DNA of 64,000 bases from an uncultured Collinsella sp. (GTDB taxonomy: Bacteria > Actinomycetota > Coriobacteriia > Coriobacteriales > Coriobacteriaceae): positions 6,399 to 70,398 of the forward strand of contig UQLD01000013.1 in NCBI GenBank assembly GCA_900541855.1. Reading direction: 5' to 3'. Positions 8,902 to 17,508 of the stretch are shown piece by piece. Below the pieces are notes generated by a model. The model did not search any database. It saw only the letters and a list, made by a program, of their open reading frames with translations, and was not told the origin of the DNA. A program made the position numbers and the translations under genes. Position 1 is the stretch's first letter; the number at the start of each line of letters is the position of its first letter.

Positions 8902-9010
8902 AAATGGCGTCCACGCGCATATGTAGGCCGAGCGGGAACATGCGCGGGCGGCCGAGCGACGATGCATCGTAGATGGCATCGGTGACGGCGGGCGTCGAGG
9001 ATTGGGACAT
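8902..9010 (-). pseudogene. N-terminal remnant resembling an NCS2 uracil/xanthine permease
   Basis: An ATG at 9010 with AAAGGA at a proper distance starts MSQSSTPAVTDAIYDASSLG, then RPRMFPLGLHM. The last part resembles the conserved entry to the first helix of uracil-type NCS2 permeases (LGLQHMFAMFGAT), but similarity stops after HM and the frame runs into the esterase gene. I read it as the surviving start of a deleted permease gene. A 60-residue small protein using this frame is the alternative. The family match is from memory of the motif and is weak. Confidence 0.35.
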
Positions 9011-9133
9011 GAAAGTCCTTTCATGATGGAAGGGCGATCAGGCATATCGAATAACCTGCCCGAACGATACGATCCGAACCACTGTACGTGATACGCCATG
9101 TCTCGCACGCGCCGTCACCTGTGAACGGTAGCG

Positions 9134-10267
9134 CTACTTCCAAACACGCTCGGCAATGCGCTTGACCAGCGCGATCTTTGCCCATTGCTCATCCTCGGTC
9201 AGCTTGTTGCCAATCTCGCAGCTGGCAAAGCCGCACTGGGGCGACAGGTACAGACTCTCGAGCGACACATACTTTGCGGCCTCGTGGATACGTTCGACGA
9301 TAACGTCCTCGTCCTCAAGCTCAGCCGCCTTGGTGGTCACCAGGCCCAGCACGACCTTCTTGCCGGGAGCAACGTACTTGAGCGGCTCAAAGCCACCGGC
9401 GCGTGGCGTATCGAACTCAAGGTAGAACGCGTCGACGTTCTCACGCGCAAACAGGTACGGAGCGATAGGGTCGTAGCCGCCCTCAAAAGCATAGGTGGAG
9501 TGATAGTTGCCGCGGCACACGTGCGTGTTAATGACCAGGTCGTCGGGCTTGCCCTCGATGGCGGCGTTGTTGAGCGCCACGCCCAGCTCGCTTACCTTTT
9601 GCAGGTCGACCGGGCTCATGCCGGTTTTGGCGACAAAATCGGTATCGCAGTAGATGCCCCAGGTGCAGTCATCAAACTGGATGTTGCGGCAGCCTGCTGC
9701 GTACAGGTCGGCGATCACCGTGCGATAAGCGGCTGCAATGGCGTCGGCAAGTTCCTCGTCGGTCTTATAGACGGCACGCAGGCTCTCCTGCTGGCCATCG
9801 CAGCGATCGAGCGTGACCTCAGAGAACGTCTGGATCGGCGCCGGAATGGTCTGGCGTGCGACCTGGCCCTCCTCCTCAAGCGCCTTGACGAACTTAAAAT
9901 GCTCGACGAACGGGTGGTTCTCGCCGCTAATGGGACCGGTAACCACGGCGGTGTCGGCCGTCGTCTCCTCGTCATGGAACATATAACCCGTGCGTGAGGT
10001 GCGGCGCTCAATGCCGTTAAGGCCCCACATAAAATCGAGGTGCCAGTAGCTGCGGCGGAACTCGCCATCGGTGATCACCTGCAGGCCGGCGGCCTTCTGC
10101 TTGGCCACCAAATCGCGAATGGCATCGTCCTCGACGGCCTTAAGGCCGGAAGCGTCGAGTTTACCCGCGACATAGTCGGCACGGGCGTCCTTTACAGCCT
10201 GCGGACGAAGAAAGCTGCCGACGATATCGGCGCGAAACGGCGCGTTCGGTTGAATCGAAGTGCTCAT
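9134..10267 (-). CDS. MetE C-terminal-like methionine synthase II family protein
   Basis: 377 residues of the cobalamin-independent methionine synthase barrel alone (the YxjG/YxjH type), without the MetE N-terminal half. Zinc ligands are visible as His and Cys in NTHVCRGNYHS and Cys in SPQCGFASCE. ITDGEFRRSYW is another family motif. It probably transfers a methyl group to homocysteine or a similar thiol, perhaps from a small methyl donor rather than folate. Start 10267 has AGGGAG 7 nt upstream. The LysR gene upstream on the same strand is a candidate regulator. No SAM riboswitch or T-box is seen in the leader. Confidence 0.88.
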   Translation of the reverse strand: MSTSIQPNAPFRADIVGSFLRPQAVKDARADYVAGKLDASGLKAVEDDAIRDLVAKQKAAGLQVITDGEFRRSYWHLDFMWGLNGIERRTSRTGYMFHDEETTADTAVVTGPISGENHPFVEHFKFVKALEEEGQVARQTIPAPIQTFSEVTLDRCDGQQESLRAVYKTDEELADAIAAAYRTVIADLYAAGCRNIQFDDCTWGIYCDTDFVAKTGMSPVDLQKVSELGVALNNAAIEGKPDDLVINTHVCRGNYHSTYAFEGGYDPIAPYLFARENVDAFYLEFDTPRAGGFEPLKYVAPGKKVVLGLVTTKAAELEDEDVIVERIHEAAKYVSLESLYLSPQCGFASCEIGNKLTEDEQWAKIALVKRIAERVWK

Positions 10268-10353
10268 AGATATCTCCCTTTGCATTGGTTGCTTTACTGG
10301 GACAGAGTATGAGCGCTCATATGACCATCGTAAAATATACGTTTATAACAGTT

Positions 10354-10376
10354 TGATATAGATGTTTCCTATATCA
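10354..10376. promoter_or_regulatory. Inverted repeat in the metE-like promoter region
   Basis: TGATATAG-atgtttc-CTATATCA, a perfect 8-bp inverted repeat with a 7-nt spacer, 78 nt upstream of the metE-like start. Size and symmetry suit a LysR-type binding site. No T-run follows, so it is not a terminator. Confidence 0.4.
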
Positions 10377-10422
10377 GTCTGGACTGTCATAAAGAGACTT
10401 GAACCGTGCGGAGCACAGCAGC

Positions 10423-11319
10423 CTAGATATGCTGACGAATCGCGTCGATATAGGCCCGACCGTAGCGCGTAAGCGTCGTGTTCTTGCGCGTGATGATGCC
10501 AATCTCCATGTACTCGTCCACGTCGAGCGGAATCGAGATAATGCCGGGGCCGTTGAGCTCGTGGCTGATCACGCCCGAGCATACCGTGTAGCCGTTGAGG
10601 CCCATGGCCAAATTGAACAACGTCGCACGGTCGCGCACGCGGATATTTTTGCGACGCTCGAACGTCGAGGTCAGCTCCTCGGAATAGTAAAACGAGTTGT
10701 AGCTGCCCTGCTCGTAGGACAGGAACGGGTAGTCTTCCAGATCCTCGAGCGTCACGCTGGAGCGGTCCGCCAGCGGATGGTCGGCGCAGACGAAGACATG
10801 CGGCGTGGCGCAGAAGAGTCCTTCGAACACGAGCTCGTTGGCCACCAGCATGCGCTCGATGACCTCGCGGTTGTGCTCGGACAGATATAGGATGCCCAGC
10901 TCGCTTTTCATGTGCGCGACATCCTCGATAATCTCGTGGGTCTGTTCCTCGCGCAGGGTAAAGTCGTAGCGCGCGGCATCGAACTCGCGGATCACGTCGA
11001 CAAACGCGTTGACGGCAAAGGAATAATGCTGGCAGCTCACACTAAAGTGCGGCACCTGCTCGGATGCGCCCTTGTACTTGCCCTCGAGCAGGTCGGCCTG
11101 GTCGAGTACCTGGCGCGCATAGCCCAAGAAGGTCTCGCCTTCCTCGGACACAATGACGCCCTTGTTGGTGCGCTCAAAGATGTGCACACCCATCTCGTTT
11201 TCGAGATCGCGAATCGACGCGGTAATCGAAGGCTGCGACACAAAGAGCCGGCGCGAGGCCTCGGTAATGCTGCCGCATTCGGCAACTTTGACGACATATC
11301 TGAGCTGCTGGAGCTTCAT
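10423..11319 (-). CDS. LysR-family transcriptional regulator
   Basis: 298 residues. HTH at the N-terminus (LRYVVKVAECGSITEASRRL, SQPSITASIRDLENEMG) and an effector-binding domain to the end, the normal length. The start at 11319 has AGGAG upstream; a longer in-frame ATG at 11526 runs across the HAD gene and is rejected. It lies 10 nt after the HAD gene stop and precedes the metE-like gene by 155 nt on the same strand. Control of sulfur amino acid synthesis is plausible from context, not proven by sequence. Confidence 0.9.
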   Translation of the reverse strand: MKLQQLRYVVKVAECGSITEASRRLFVSQPSITASIRDLENEMGVHIFERTNKGVIVSEEGETFLGYARQVLDQADLLEGKYKGASEQVPHFSVSCQHYSFAVNAFVDVIREFDAARYDFTLREEQTHEIIEDVAHMKSELGILYLSEHNREVIERMLVANELVFEGLFCATPHVFVCADHPLADRSSVTLEDLEDYPFLSYEQGSYNSFYYSEELTSTFERRKNIRVRDRATLFNLAMGLNGYTVCSGVISHELNGPGIISIPLDVDEYMEIGIITRKNTTLTRYGRAYIDAIRQHI

Positions 11320-11329
11320 GGCTGTCTCC

Positions 11330-12238
11330 TTAGCTGTTAGTGAGATTCGCGTCGGCAGTACCCGGCAGGCGCATAAACGGCGGCATCTCCCCCGTCGCGG
11401 CGCAGGCGGCAATCTGATGCAGGACTCCGGCGACCGCATCATCCACCGCGGCGCCGATATGCCAGCGCGCGGCAGCCGTGACGGCCTCGTTGGCATTGGC
11501 GACTGCAACGGAGTTGGGAACGGCATCGATCATGGGCAGATCGTTATCGGAATCGCCAAATACGGCCACCTCGTCGGGCGTCAGGCTCAAGGCGCGCGCC
11601 AGCTCCAGCGCAGCGCAGCCCTTGTCCCAACCATCCGGAAGGATGTCGAACAGGCGCACTCGGTTGTTGGGAAACACAAGCGAGAGTTCCGGCACCTCAA
11701 CGGCAACGCGCTCGCGTAGCTCCGCGAGCTCCTCACGCGAACGGGCACTCCAGATATTCGCCTTAAACACCGGCGCGCCATCGACGACGGGACGACACGG
11801 GGCCTCTTCGCCTTTGAGCCACGCATTGCCGCCCGACTCCATAGCGCGACGCACACGCTCGGGATTGCTCGTCACGCAATAGGCATCGTTGCCCCAAAAG
11901 TCATCGCCCAGGCTGTAGACTTTTAGAAATGTATCGTCGGTCTCTTGCTCCAGATAGTCAGCCAAACGCATCAGAGCATCGTTGTCGATTGCGCGCGAAG
12001 CGACTACTTCGCCGTCGACAAACATCACCTGGCCGTTACAGAACGCACCGGTCGAAAAACACTCGGAACGGTTTTTGAACATCCAGCCCATCGCGGACGG
12101 CTGACGACCCGAAACCGGCCCAAAGTGCAGACCCGCCGCCTGCATGGCATGAATACCCTCAATGGCGTAGTCGCTGGCGCCGTCATGCCCGGCTGGAATC
12201 AGCGTATCGTCCATATCGGTCAGCACAAGTTTAATCAT
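11330..12238 (-). CDS. HAD-superfamily phosphatase, Cof type
   Basis: 302 residues. Motif I is DMDDTL near the N-terminus with the nucleophile Asp, and motif IV is FGDSDNDLPM. The cap inserted between residues about 85 and 205 is the Cof/IIB type. Such enzymes dephosphorylate sugar phosphates or flavin/pyridoxal phosphates; which one cannot be said. The start is preceded by GGGGGCC. The stop is 10 nt from the downstream LysR start, so the two may be co-transcribed. Confidence 0.88.
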   Translation of the reverse strand: MIKLVLTDMDDTLIPAGHDGASDYAIEGIHAMQAAGLHFGPVSGRQPSAMGWMFKNRSECFSTGAFCNGQVMFVDGEVVASRAIDNDALMRLADYLEQETDDTFLKVYSLGDDFWGNDAYCVTSNPERVRRAMESGGNAWLKGEEAPCRPVVDGAPVFKANIWSARSREELAELRERVAVEVPELSLVFPNNRVRLFDILPDGWDKGCAALELARALSLTPDEVAVFGDSDNDLPMIDAVPNSVAVANANEAVTAAARWHIGAAVDDAVAGVLHQIAACAATGEMPPFMRLPGTADANLTNS

Positions 12239-12275
12239 AAGGCCCCCATTCGTATCGGTCCTACCTATTGTAACG

Positions 12276-12310
12276 ACCTGCCAAAATAAACCTGTCCCTT
12301 TTTGGCAGGT
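12276..12310. repeat. Palindrome with CTGTCCC core
   Basis: ACCTGCCAAAA ... TTTTGGCAGGT, 11-bp perfect arms around a loop containing CCTGTCCC. Near-copy at 30258-30294. It lies between the HAD gene start and the thiamine riboswitch. Confidence 0.7.
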
Positions 12311-12337
12311 GCGCTAGTATAGGGAACAACAGATTCG

Positions 12338-12429
12338 ATGCGGGAGTGCCGGCGGTGCAAACCACAAGGCTGAGAGGGCATGGGGCCCAATCCTTTGAAC
12401 CTGTCAGTTAATGCTGGCGTAGGGAGCAT
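12338..12429 (+). promoter_or_regulatory. TPP riboswitch (THI element)
   Basis: Contains the invariant TPP aptamer blocks in order: GGAGTGCC, then AGGCTGAGAGGG, then TTTGAACCTGTCAGTTAATGC and GGCGTAGGGAG. The closing P1 helix is ATGC (12338-12341) with GCAT (12426-12429). It precedes the thiM operon and is followed by a terminator, so thiamine pyrophosphate should switch transcription off. Confidence 0.95.
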
Positions 12430-12440
12430 GCCGCCTTTAC

Positions 12441-12471
12441 AGGGGCGCTGTCTATGCACAGCGCCCCTTTT
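12441..12471 (+). terminator. Riboswitch-controlled terminator
   Basis: AGGGGCGCTG-tctatgca-CAGCGCCCCT followed by TTT and TCT. A 10-bp GC-rich stem placed between the TPP aptamer and thiM, the expected expression platform for attenuation. Confidence 0.9.
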
Positions 12472-12493
12472 CTATGCCAAGGAGGCATGTGCA

Positions 12494-13333
12494 GTGATTG
12501 ATTCGGAACAGCTTAAGCAACATATGGTCAAGGCCGTAGAGGAAATTCGCGCCACCAATCCGATGGCCGGCTCCATCACCAACACGGTGACGATCGACTT
12601 TGTCGCCAACGCACAGCTCGCCGTGGGCGGATCGGCCGCCATGGTCTATCTGCCCGACGAGGGCGAAGCGCTCGTTGCCGGCGGCGGCGCCATCTATCTC
12701 AACATGGGCACGCTCTTCCCCATCTACGAGCAGACAATTCCCCGCGCGGCCAAGGCGGCACACGACGCCGGCAAGCCCTGGGTGCTCGATCCGGTGGGCC
12801 TGGGCATCGGTAGCCTGCGCACCCAGTTGGTAAACGAACTCAAGCAGTACAAGCCCGCCATCGTGCGCGGCAACGCCTCCGAGATCATCGCGCTCGCCGG
12901 CCTGTGGGGTCTTGAGGGCGAGGCGGCCGATCTGAGCCGCGTGCGCGGTGTCGATACCACCGACACGGTAGACGCTGCCCTCGATGCCGCCGTGGCGCTC
13001 GCCCGCTACACCGGCGGCGCCGTTGTGGTCTCGGGCGAAGTCGACCTGATTACCGATGGCACAACCGTGGCCAAGTCCCACGGCGGCAGCCCGCTCATGT
13101 CCAAGATCACCGGTTGCGGCTGCTCGCAGGGCGGCGTGCTGGCCGTGTATGCCTGCGCCGCCGACCCGTTTACGGCAGCCATCTGCGGCACCGCGGTCTA
13201 CAACGTTGCCGGCACGCGTGCCGCCGCTGTCGCCGACGCCCCGGCAAGCTTTAAGGTCGCCTTTATCGACGAGCTCTACCGCGCGAGCGCCCAGGACATC
13301 GCCAACAACCAGCTCGAGCTCGAGGAGGCGTAA
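12494..13333 (+). CDS. thiM: Hydroxyethylthiazole kinase
   Basis: 279 residues. Phosphorylates 4-methyl-5-(2-hydroxyethyl)thiazole in thiamine salvage. Family segments seen: NTVTIDFVANAQLAVGGSAAM, LDPVGLG, IVRGNASEI, and the ITGCGCSQGG anion-hole motif near residue 210. The start is GTG 12494 with GGAGG 8 nt upstream; nearby ATG 12487 hits a stop at once. First gene of a TPP-riboswitch operon with a thiamine-binding protein gene and thiE. No thiD or transporter gene lies beside it. Confidence 0.95.
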   Translation: MIDSEQLKQHMVKAVEEIRATNPMAGSITNTVTIDFVANAQLAVGGSAAMVYLPDEGEALVAGGGAIYLNMGTLFPIYEQTIPRAAKAAHDAGKPWVLDPVGLGIGSLRTQLVNELKQYKPAIVRGNASEIIALAGLWGLEGEAADLSRVRGVDTTDTVDAALDAAVALARYTGGAVVVSGEVDLITDGTTVAKSHGGSPLMSKITGCGCSQGGVLAVYACAADPFTAAICGTAVYNVAGTRAAAVADAPASFKVAFIDELYRASAQDIANNQLELEEA

Positions 13334-13336
13334 GCC

Positions 13337-13678
13337 ATGTCCGAGCCCGCAACCAATGCCGGAATGAACACGCTCATCGCCGTGGCCATCGCCCCGTGCG
13401 GCACCGGCGACGAGCTGTCCGCCGAGGTCGCCGAGGTCGTGCGCGTCATACGCGAGAGCGGCCTTCCCAACCGCACCACCTCGATGTTCACCGAGATCGA
13501 GGGCGACTGGGACGAGGTCATGCAGGTCGTGCGCGACGCAACCTTTGTGTTGGCGAGCAAGGGAATCCGCACCGAAGTCGTGCTCAAAGCCGATATTCGG
13601 CCCGGATTTACCGACACCATGACCGGCAAGCTCGAGCGCATGGAAGCACAGATCAAGAAGCAGGAGGAAGCACGATGA
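13337..13678 (+). CDS. MTH1187/YkoF-family thiamine-binding protein
   Basis: 113-residue ferredoxin-fold protein. IAVAIAPCGTGDELSAEVAEV and the SGLPNRTTSMFTEIEGDWDEVMQVV stretch match the MTH1187 family of small cytoplasmic proteins that bind thiamine or related molecules. It starts 3 nt after thiM and its TGA overlaps the thiE ATG, so all three genes are translated as one operon. Role in the operon (carrier or sensor of thiamine intermediates) is inferred. Confidence 0.85.
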   Translation: MSEPATNAGMNTLIAVAIAPCGTGDELSAEVAEVVRVIRESGLPNRTTSMFTEIEGDWDEVMQVVRDATFVLASKGIRTEVVLKADIRPGFTDTMTGKLERMEAQIKKQEEAR

Positions 13679-14370
13679 GCATCCGCGACAACCTTGATAT
13701 CTCGGCCTATCTGGTACTCGGCCCCGAAAACACCCTCGGGCGCCCCGTGGGCGATGTGGTGGCCCAGGCGCTCGACGCAGGCTTTACCTGTATCCAGGTG
13801 CGCTCCAAGGTGGCAAGCGCCCGCGAGATCATTGCACTGACCGGCGACGCCGCGCAGGCAATCGCACAGGCTGGCAAGACCGGTCAGGTCGCCCTGTTAA
13901 TCGACGACCGTCTGGACTGTGTACTCGCCGCGCGCGAGCAGGGCATTGCCGTCGACGGCGTGCACGTAGGCCAGAGCGACATTCCCGTCGAGGTCTGCCG
14001 CAAGCTGCTGGGCCCCGATGCCATTGTGGGCCTTTCGGCCCGTTGCGAGGAGATGCTCGAGTACGTCAAGACCGCCGACATGAGCCTGGTCGACTACCTG
14101 GGCATCGGCCCGCTCCACGAGACCGAGACCAAGCGCGACTGCGGACGCGCGGCCGACGGCTCTATCATCACCAAGAGCTTTGAGGACCTGGCCGCACTCC
14201 ACGCGGCAAGCCCCGTGCCCATCGTGGTGGGCGGCGGCGTCAAGACGGCCGACCTGCCGCAGCTCAAGGCCACCGGCGTCGACGGCTTCTTTGTGGTGAG
14301 TGCCGTCTGCAGCGCCGATGACCCCTACGCCGCGGCCAAGGAGCTCGTCGACACCTGGCAGCAGGCGTAA
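13675..14370 (+). CDS. thiE: Thiamine-phosphate synthase
   Basis: 231-residue TIM-barrel enzyme joining hydroxymethylpyrimidine diphosphate to thiazole phosphate. Motifs: QVRSK, LLIDDRLD, VDGVHVGQSD, VGLSARCEEM, DYLGIGPLHETETK and PIVVGGGVK. The start is the ATG in ATGA overlapping the upstream stop, with AGGAGG upstream. The frame is open much further upstream without function. It completes salvage with ThiM. Confidence 0.95.
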   Translation: MSIRDNLDISAYLVLGPENTLGRPVGDVVAQALDAGFTCIQVRSKVASAREIIALTGDAAQAIAQAGKTGQVALLIDDRLDCVLAAREQGIAVDGVHVGQSDIPVEVCRKLLGPDAIVGLSARCEEMLEYVKTADMSLVDYLGIGPLHETETKRDCGRAADGSIITKSFEDLAALHAASPVPIVVGGGVKTADLPQLKATGVDGFFVVSAVCSADDPYAAAKELVDTWQQA

Positions 14371-14414
14371 GTCTAGGCCGAGCAGCTGATCCGCAGCCTC
14401 ACATCTTCAGCAAT

Positions 14415-14460
14415 GGAAAGCGCATCCCAGTTTGGACCTCCATTCCGGGATGCGCTTTCC
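14415..14460. terminator. Long hairpin between convergent thiE and patatin genes
   Basis: GGAAAGCGCATCCC (14415-14428) pairs perfectly with 14447-14460, a 14-bp stem with an 18-nt loop. It lacks a clear T-run, but its position between convergent stops suggests a bidirectional terminator. Confidence 0.7.
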
Positions 14461-14482
14461 GCCGAGATGGCGGCAGCGGCCT

Positions 14483-15352
14483 CTACCCTGCCAGATATGT
14501 CTCCAGTGCCGGCAAGGTCGCCTCAGCATCGCGACGACCAATCTGATAGATGCGCTCGAGCTCATCGGGCTCGCGGCACAGCGACGGCACTTTCACCGAT
14601 TCGCTCGGACGCACCACAAAGATATCGCCGGCGGCCTCACGACGTGCCAAATCATCGAGCGTGGCATTGTAGACCTCATGCCGATGCTCAAGCGCTGCGA
14701 CAAACTCCGGATAGTGACGGAACACGCGACGCAGCATAGGCATCACGCTGTTGGGCCGCTTCACAAAGCCCGCCGGCTGCGTGAGCACCACGATATTGCG
14801 GTCATACCCCTGAGCAAACAGCCATGCACTGGGAATAGAATCAGCCACGCCGCCATCCAGGTACTTGCGGCCCTCAATGGCGACAGGACGCGTCGCCACG
14901 GGAATTGCCGACGACGCCCGGATCCACTCGATATCGCGCTCGTCGCCATACGGCAGGTCGTGGTAGACGGCCTTGCCCGTCTCGATATCGGTACACACGC
15001 ACGTAAATCGCATGGGGCAGGCGCGATACGCCTCCAAGTCGATGGGATCGCGCTCGATAGGCACCTCGTGATAAGCAAAGTCGGCATTGAACATATCGCC
15101 GGTTCGCAGCCAGCTGGTCACGCTCGCATAGCGCTTGTCGGCGCAATAGGCCTTGTTATAGCGAATGGCGCGGCCGATCTGGCGCGATTTAAAGTTGTAG
15201 CCAAATGCCGCGCCCGCCGAGACGCCCACCATATGGTCGCAGGTCAAACCGTGCTCCATCCAAACGTCGAGCACGCCCGCCGTATACATACCGCGGTAGC
15301 CGCCTCCCTCGAGCGCCAGCCCCACCGTGCGCGTCATATTTGACTGTGCCAT
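14483..15352 (-). CDS. Patatin-like phospholipase
   Basis: 289-residue serine acyl hydrolase. Oxyanion loop LEGGGYRG, nucleophile GVSAG, and the Asp of the dyad in LDGGVADSIP are all present. It is the short bacterial YjjU/RssA-like form with no signal peptide, so likely cytoplasmic or at the inner membrane face. Start 15352 follows GGAGA; a longer ATG at 15436 adds an unconserved leader. Substrate lipids unknown. Confidence 0.9.
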   Translation of the reverse strand: MAQSNMTRTVGLALEGGGYRGMYTAGVLDVWMEHGLTCDHMVGVSAGAAFGYNFKSRQIGRAIRYNKAYCADKRYASVTSWLRTGDMFNADFAYHEVPIERDPIDLEAYRACPMRFTCVCTDIETGKAVYHDLPYGDERDIEWIRASSAIPVATRPVAIEGRKYLDGGVADSIPSAWLFAQGYDRNIVVLTQPAGFVKRPNSVMPMLRRVFRHYPEFVAALEHRHEVYNATLDDLARREAAGDIFVVRPSESVKVPSLCREPDELERIYQIGRRDAEATLPALETYLAG

Positions 15353-15480
15353 GCGACCATCTCCGTTCCTGCGTTTTAAACCGGGACAAGTATACCCGTC
15401 AACATATATCGTCCCAGTCGCATTTTTATCGAACATCGCATCGTCGCGCTACCGCCTGTCGAATAATAGCCGCCCACAGC

Positions 15481-15777
15481 ATGTGCACCCATATCCCCGC
15501 ACTCGAGGAAAGCGGCTTTATGGTGACGCTCGACAAGCACATTTGGCAGATTGTGCCCACCGACCGCGATCAAGGCCGCAGCACGCAAATCATTTCATCG
15601 ATGCTCGAAATGGCGCAGTCGCTCCATCTGCCCGTCGTGGTCGAAGGCGTCGAGACAAATGAGCAGGCGAACATGCTACGACAAATGGGCGCCCGCTACG
15701 CTCAGGGCTTCCTCTGCTACCGCCCCATGCCGGCGAAGGATTTTGAGGCATTGCTCGATGGTGGCAATAACAACTGA
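15481..15777 (+). pseudogene. Internally deleted EAL-domain (c-di-GMP phosphodiesterase) remnant
   Basis: The frame encodes PALEESGFMVTLDKHIWQ, which matches the early part of EAL domains, then jumps to IISSMLEMAQSLHLPVVVEG, VETNEQANMLRQMGARYAQG, FLCYRPMPAKDFEALL, the domain's C-terminal end. The catalytic ExL motif and most of the barrel between are missing, so it cannot hydrolyse c-di-GMP. No good ribosome binding site precedes the ATG at 15481. It lies directly upstream of a diguanylate cyclase-like gene, suggesting a former EAL gene next to it. Confidence 0.7.
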
Positions 15778-15835
15778 TACGCTCGCGCGCAAAACGCCAC
15801 CGTCGAAGGGGATATTTGTCTCCATTAGCTAACTT

Positions 15836-15866
15836 ATATCCCCAATTCAAACCGAATTGGGGATAT
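15836..15866. other. Perfect hairpin upstream of the GGDEF gene
   Basis: ATATCCCCAATTC-aaacc-GAATTGGGGATAT, 13-bp arms. No T-run. It lies 39 nt before the GGDEF start, so it could be an operator, a terminator of the EAL remnant transcript, or a leader hairpin. Confidence 0.6.
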
Positions 15867-15904
15867 GATACAAACCGTTGTTCCGCCCAAGGAGGTTATC
15901 CATC

Positions 15905-17434
15905 ATGAACGAGTCATATCGCCTGGGCGAGCAATCGATTATTGCCTATCTTCAGCGACTTGCGAACGGCGTCTCGACCGCCGAACTCGATGTTGCCGCG
16001 CTGCCTGCTGAGCTACGCGCCGTTGGCGAGCAACTGCAAAAGACGCATGCCATCCTGCAACAAGAGCGCCAGCTGCTTGAGCGCAACGCCTATATCGATC
16101 CGCTCACCAACTTGGGCAACCGCAACGGATTCGACCGTCACGTCGAGCAACTCTGGCGCAAAGGCGACCCCTTCACCTGCGCCTATATTGACATCGACCA
16201 TCTCAAGCATTGCAATGATAGGTTTGGCCACGCCGAAGGCAATCGCTATATTCTGAGCATCTGCCGCACGCTCTCCGAAACCATGGAGCACGATGAAATG
16301 CTGTTCCGTATCGGTGGAGACGAGTTTGTGCTTATCTCGCTCTCCGCAAACGAGATTGAACTCGAGCAGCGCTTGGAGCAGGTACGTACCAGGCTGATCG
16401 AGGCGAGCTCAGGTGGCAAGGCGCCCATGATCGGCAGCTTTAGCTTTGGCTGCTCGCGCGTCGATCCACTTGCTGGCGACACGCGTCGCCAGATGACGAT
16501 GGATGCCGATCGCAAGATGTATCGCTATAAGCTTATGCATCGTGTGCAGCAACCGAAAGACGATGACGCGCCGCAACGCCCAATCGTCGATCAGCTTCCC
16601 TGCAACGACCGGGTGTTCCAAGCGATCTCCATGAGCTCCGAGACGCGCTATCCGTTTATCCTCAATCTCGATACGGGAGAATCGCAATGGTCGGTTAACG
16701 CCGTGCGCGATTTTGACCTGCCCTCCCAGCACCCTTTTAACTCACTCGACATGTGGCTTGCCCGCGTTCACCCCGAGGACCGCGACAACGTACGCGCCGA
16801 GCTCGACATGGTGATAAACGGCACGTGGCACTTCCACTACATGCAGTATCGCGTAATGGACGCCACCGGAAAATACGTGCTTTGCGACTGCACGGGCTAC
16901 CGCTTGGACGGCACCGATACCGAGCCCGGCATGTATGTGGGCATTATCATCAACCGAAGCTTGGCAGATACGACCGATTCCGTGACCGGCTTGGGCGATA
17001 TTCATGCCCTGGTCAACGCCATTGGCGAAATGCGTCGCGTGGCGCGCAAGGCTGGTTTGATCGCCATCAAAATCGACGATATCGCTCAGGTCAATGCCCG
17101 CTTTGGCTTTGATGCGGGCGACCGCGTTTTGGCAGAATGTGCCGCCTGTCTGGTGGAATGTTCGCGCGGTAAGGGTCGTATGTTCCGCTCGACGGGGCCG
17201 ATGTTCGTGGCTCTTTTCGACGACTTTGATCCCGAAGAAACCGATGCGATTGCAGAGGAGATCGAGCGGTTCCTGGGTTCGCCCGTGCTCTTTGGCCCAT
17301 TTGAATATCAGCCGCCCATTCGCGTGGCCACGCTCCATCTGGACGGCGTCGACCGTCAGCCCGTTTCGATTTTGAACGAGCTCAAAGCGTTGCTCGGGAA
17401 AGCCGTGCAGGTGCCAGGTACCAAACTTGATTAG
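15905..17434 (+). CDS. GGDEF-PAS-degenerate GGDEF protein
   Basis: 509 residues, no membrane segments. An N-terminal helical part (1-60) leads to a GGDEF domain (about 60-205) with DPLTNLGNRNGF and an intact RIGGDEF at 135-141, so it could make c-di-GMP. A PAS_3-like fold follows (about 230-345, ARVHPEDRDNV ... MQYRVMDATGKY). A second GGDEF-like domain (350-505) begins DSVTGLGDIHAL but has STGPMF where GGDEF should be, so it is inactive and may bind a nucleotide. Start 15905 has AAGGAGGT upstream. Confidence 0.85.
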   Translation: MNESYRLGEQSIIAYLQRLANGVSTAELDVAALPAELRAVGEQLQKTHAILQQERQLLERNAYIDPLTNLGNRNGFDRHVEQLWRKGDPFTCAYIDIDHLKHCNDRFGHAEGNRYILSICRTLSETMEHDEMLFRIGGDEFVLISLSANEIELEQRLEQVRTRLIEASSGGKAPMIGSFSFGCSRVDPLAGDTRRQMTMDADRKMYRYKLMHRVQQPKDDDAPQRPIVDQLPCNDRVFQAISMSSETRYPFILNLDTGESQWSVNAVRDFDLPSQHPFNSLDMWLARVHPEDRDNVRAELDMVINGTWHFHYMQYRVMDATGKYVLCDCTGYRLDGTDTEPGMYVGIIINRSLADTTDSVTGLGDIHALVNAIGEMRRVARKAGLIAIKIDDIAQVNARFGFDAGDRVLAECAACLVECSRGKGRMFRSTGPMFVALFDDFDPEETDAIAEEIERFLGSPVLFGPFEYQPPIRVATLHLDGVDRQPVSILNELKALLGKAVQVPGTKLD

Positions 17435-17508
17435 CACCGCGCCCACACCGCCTCCCCCATCGTGCGATAATCCTCTGCAGAAGTCACCGACAGCAGAGGG
17501 AGTTTGTG

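Noticed and set aside
10268..10422. SAM riboswitch or T-box before the metE-like gene
   Set aside because: No conserved aptamer blocks, no specifier region and no terminator; only a short inverted repeat.
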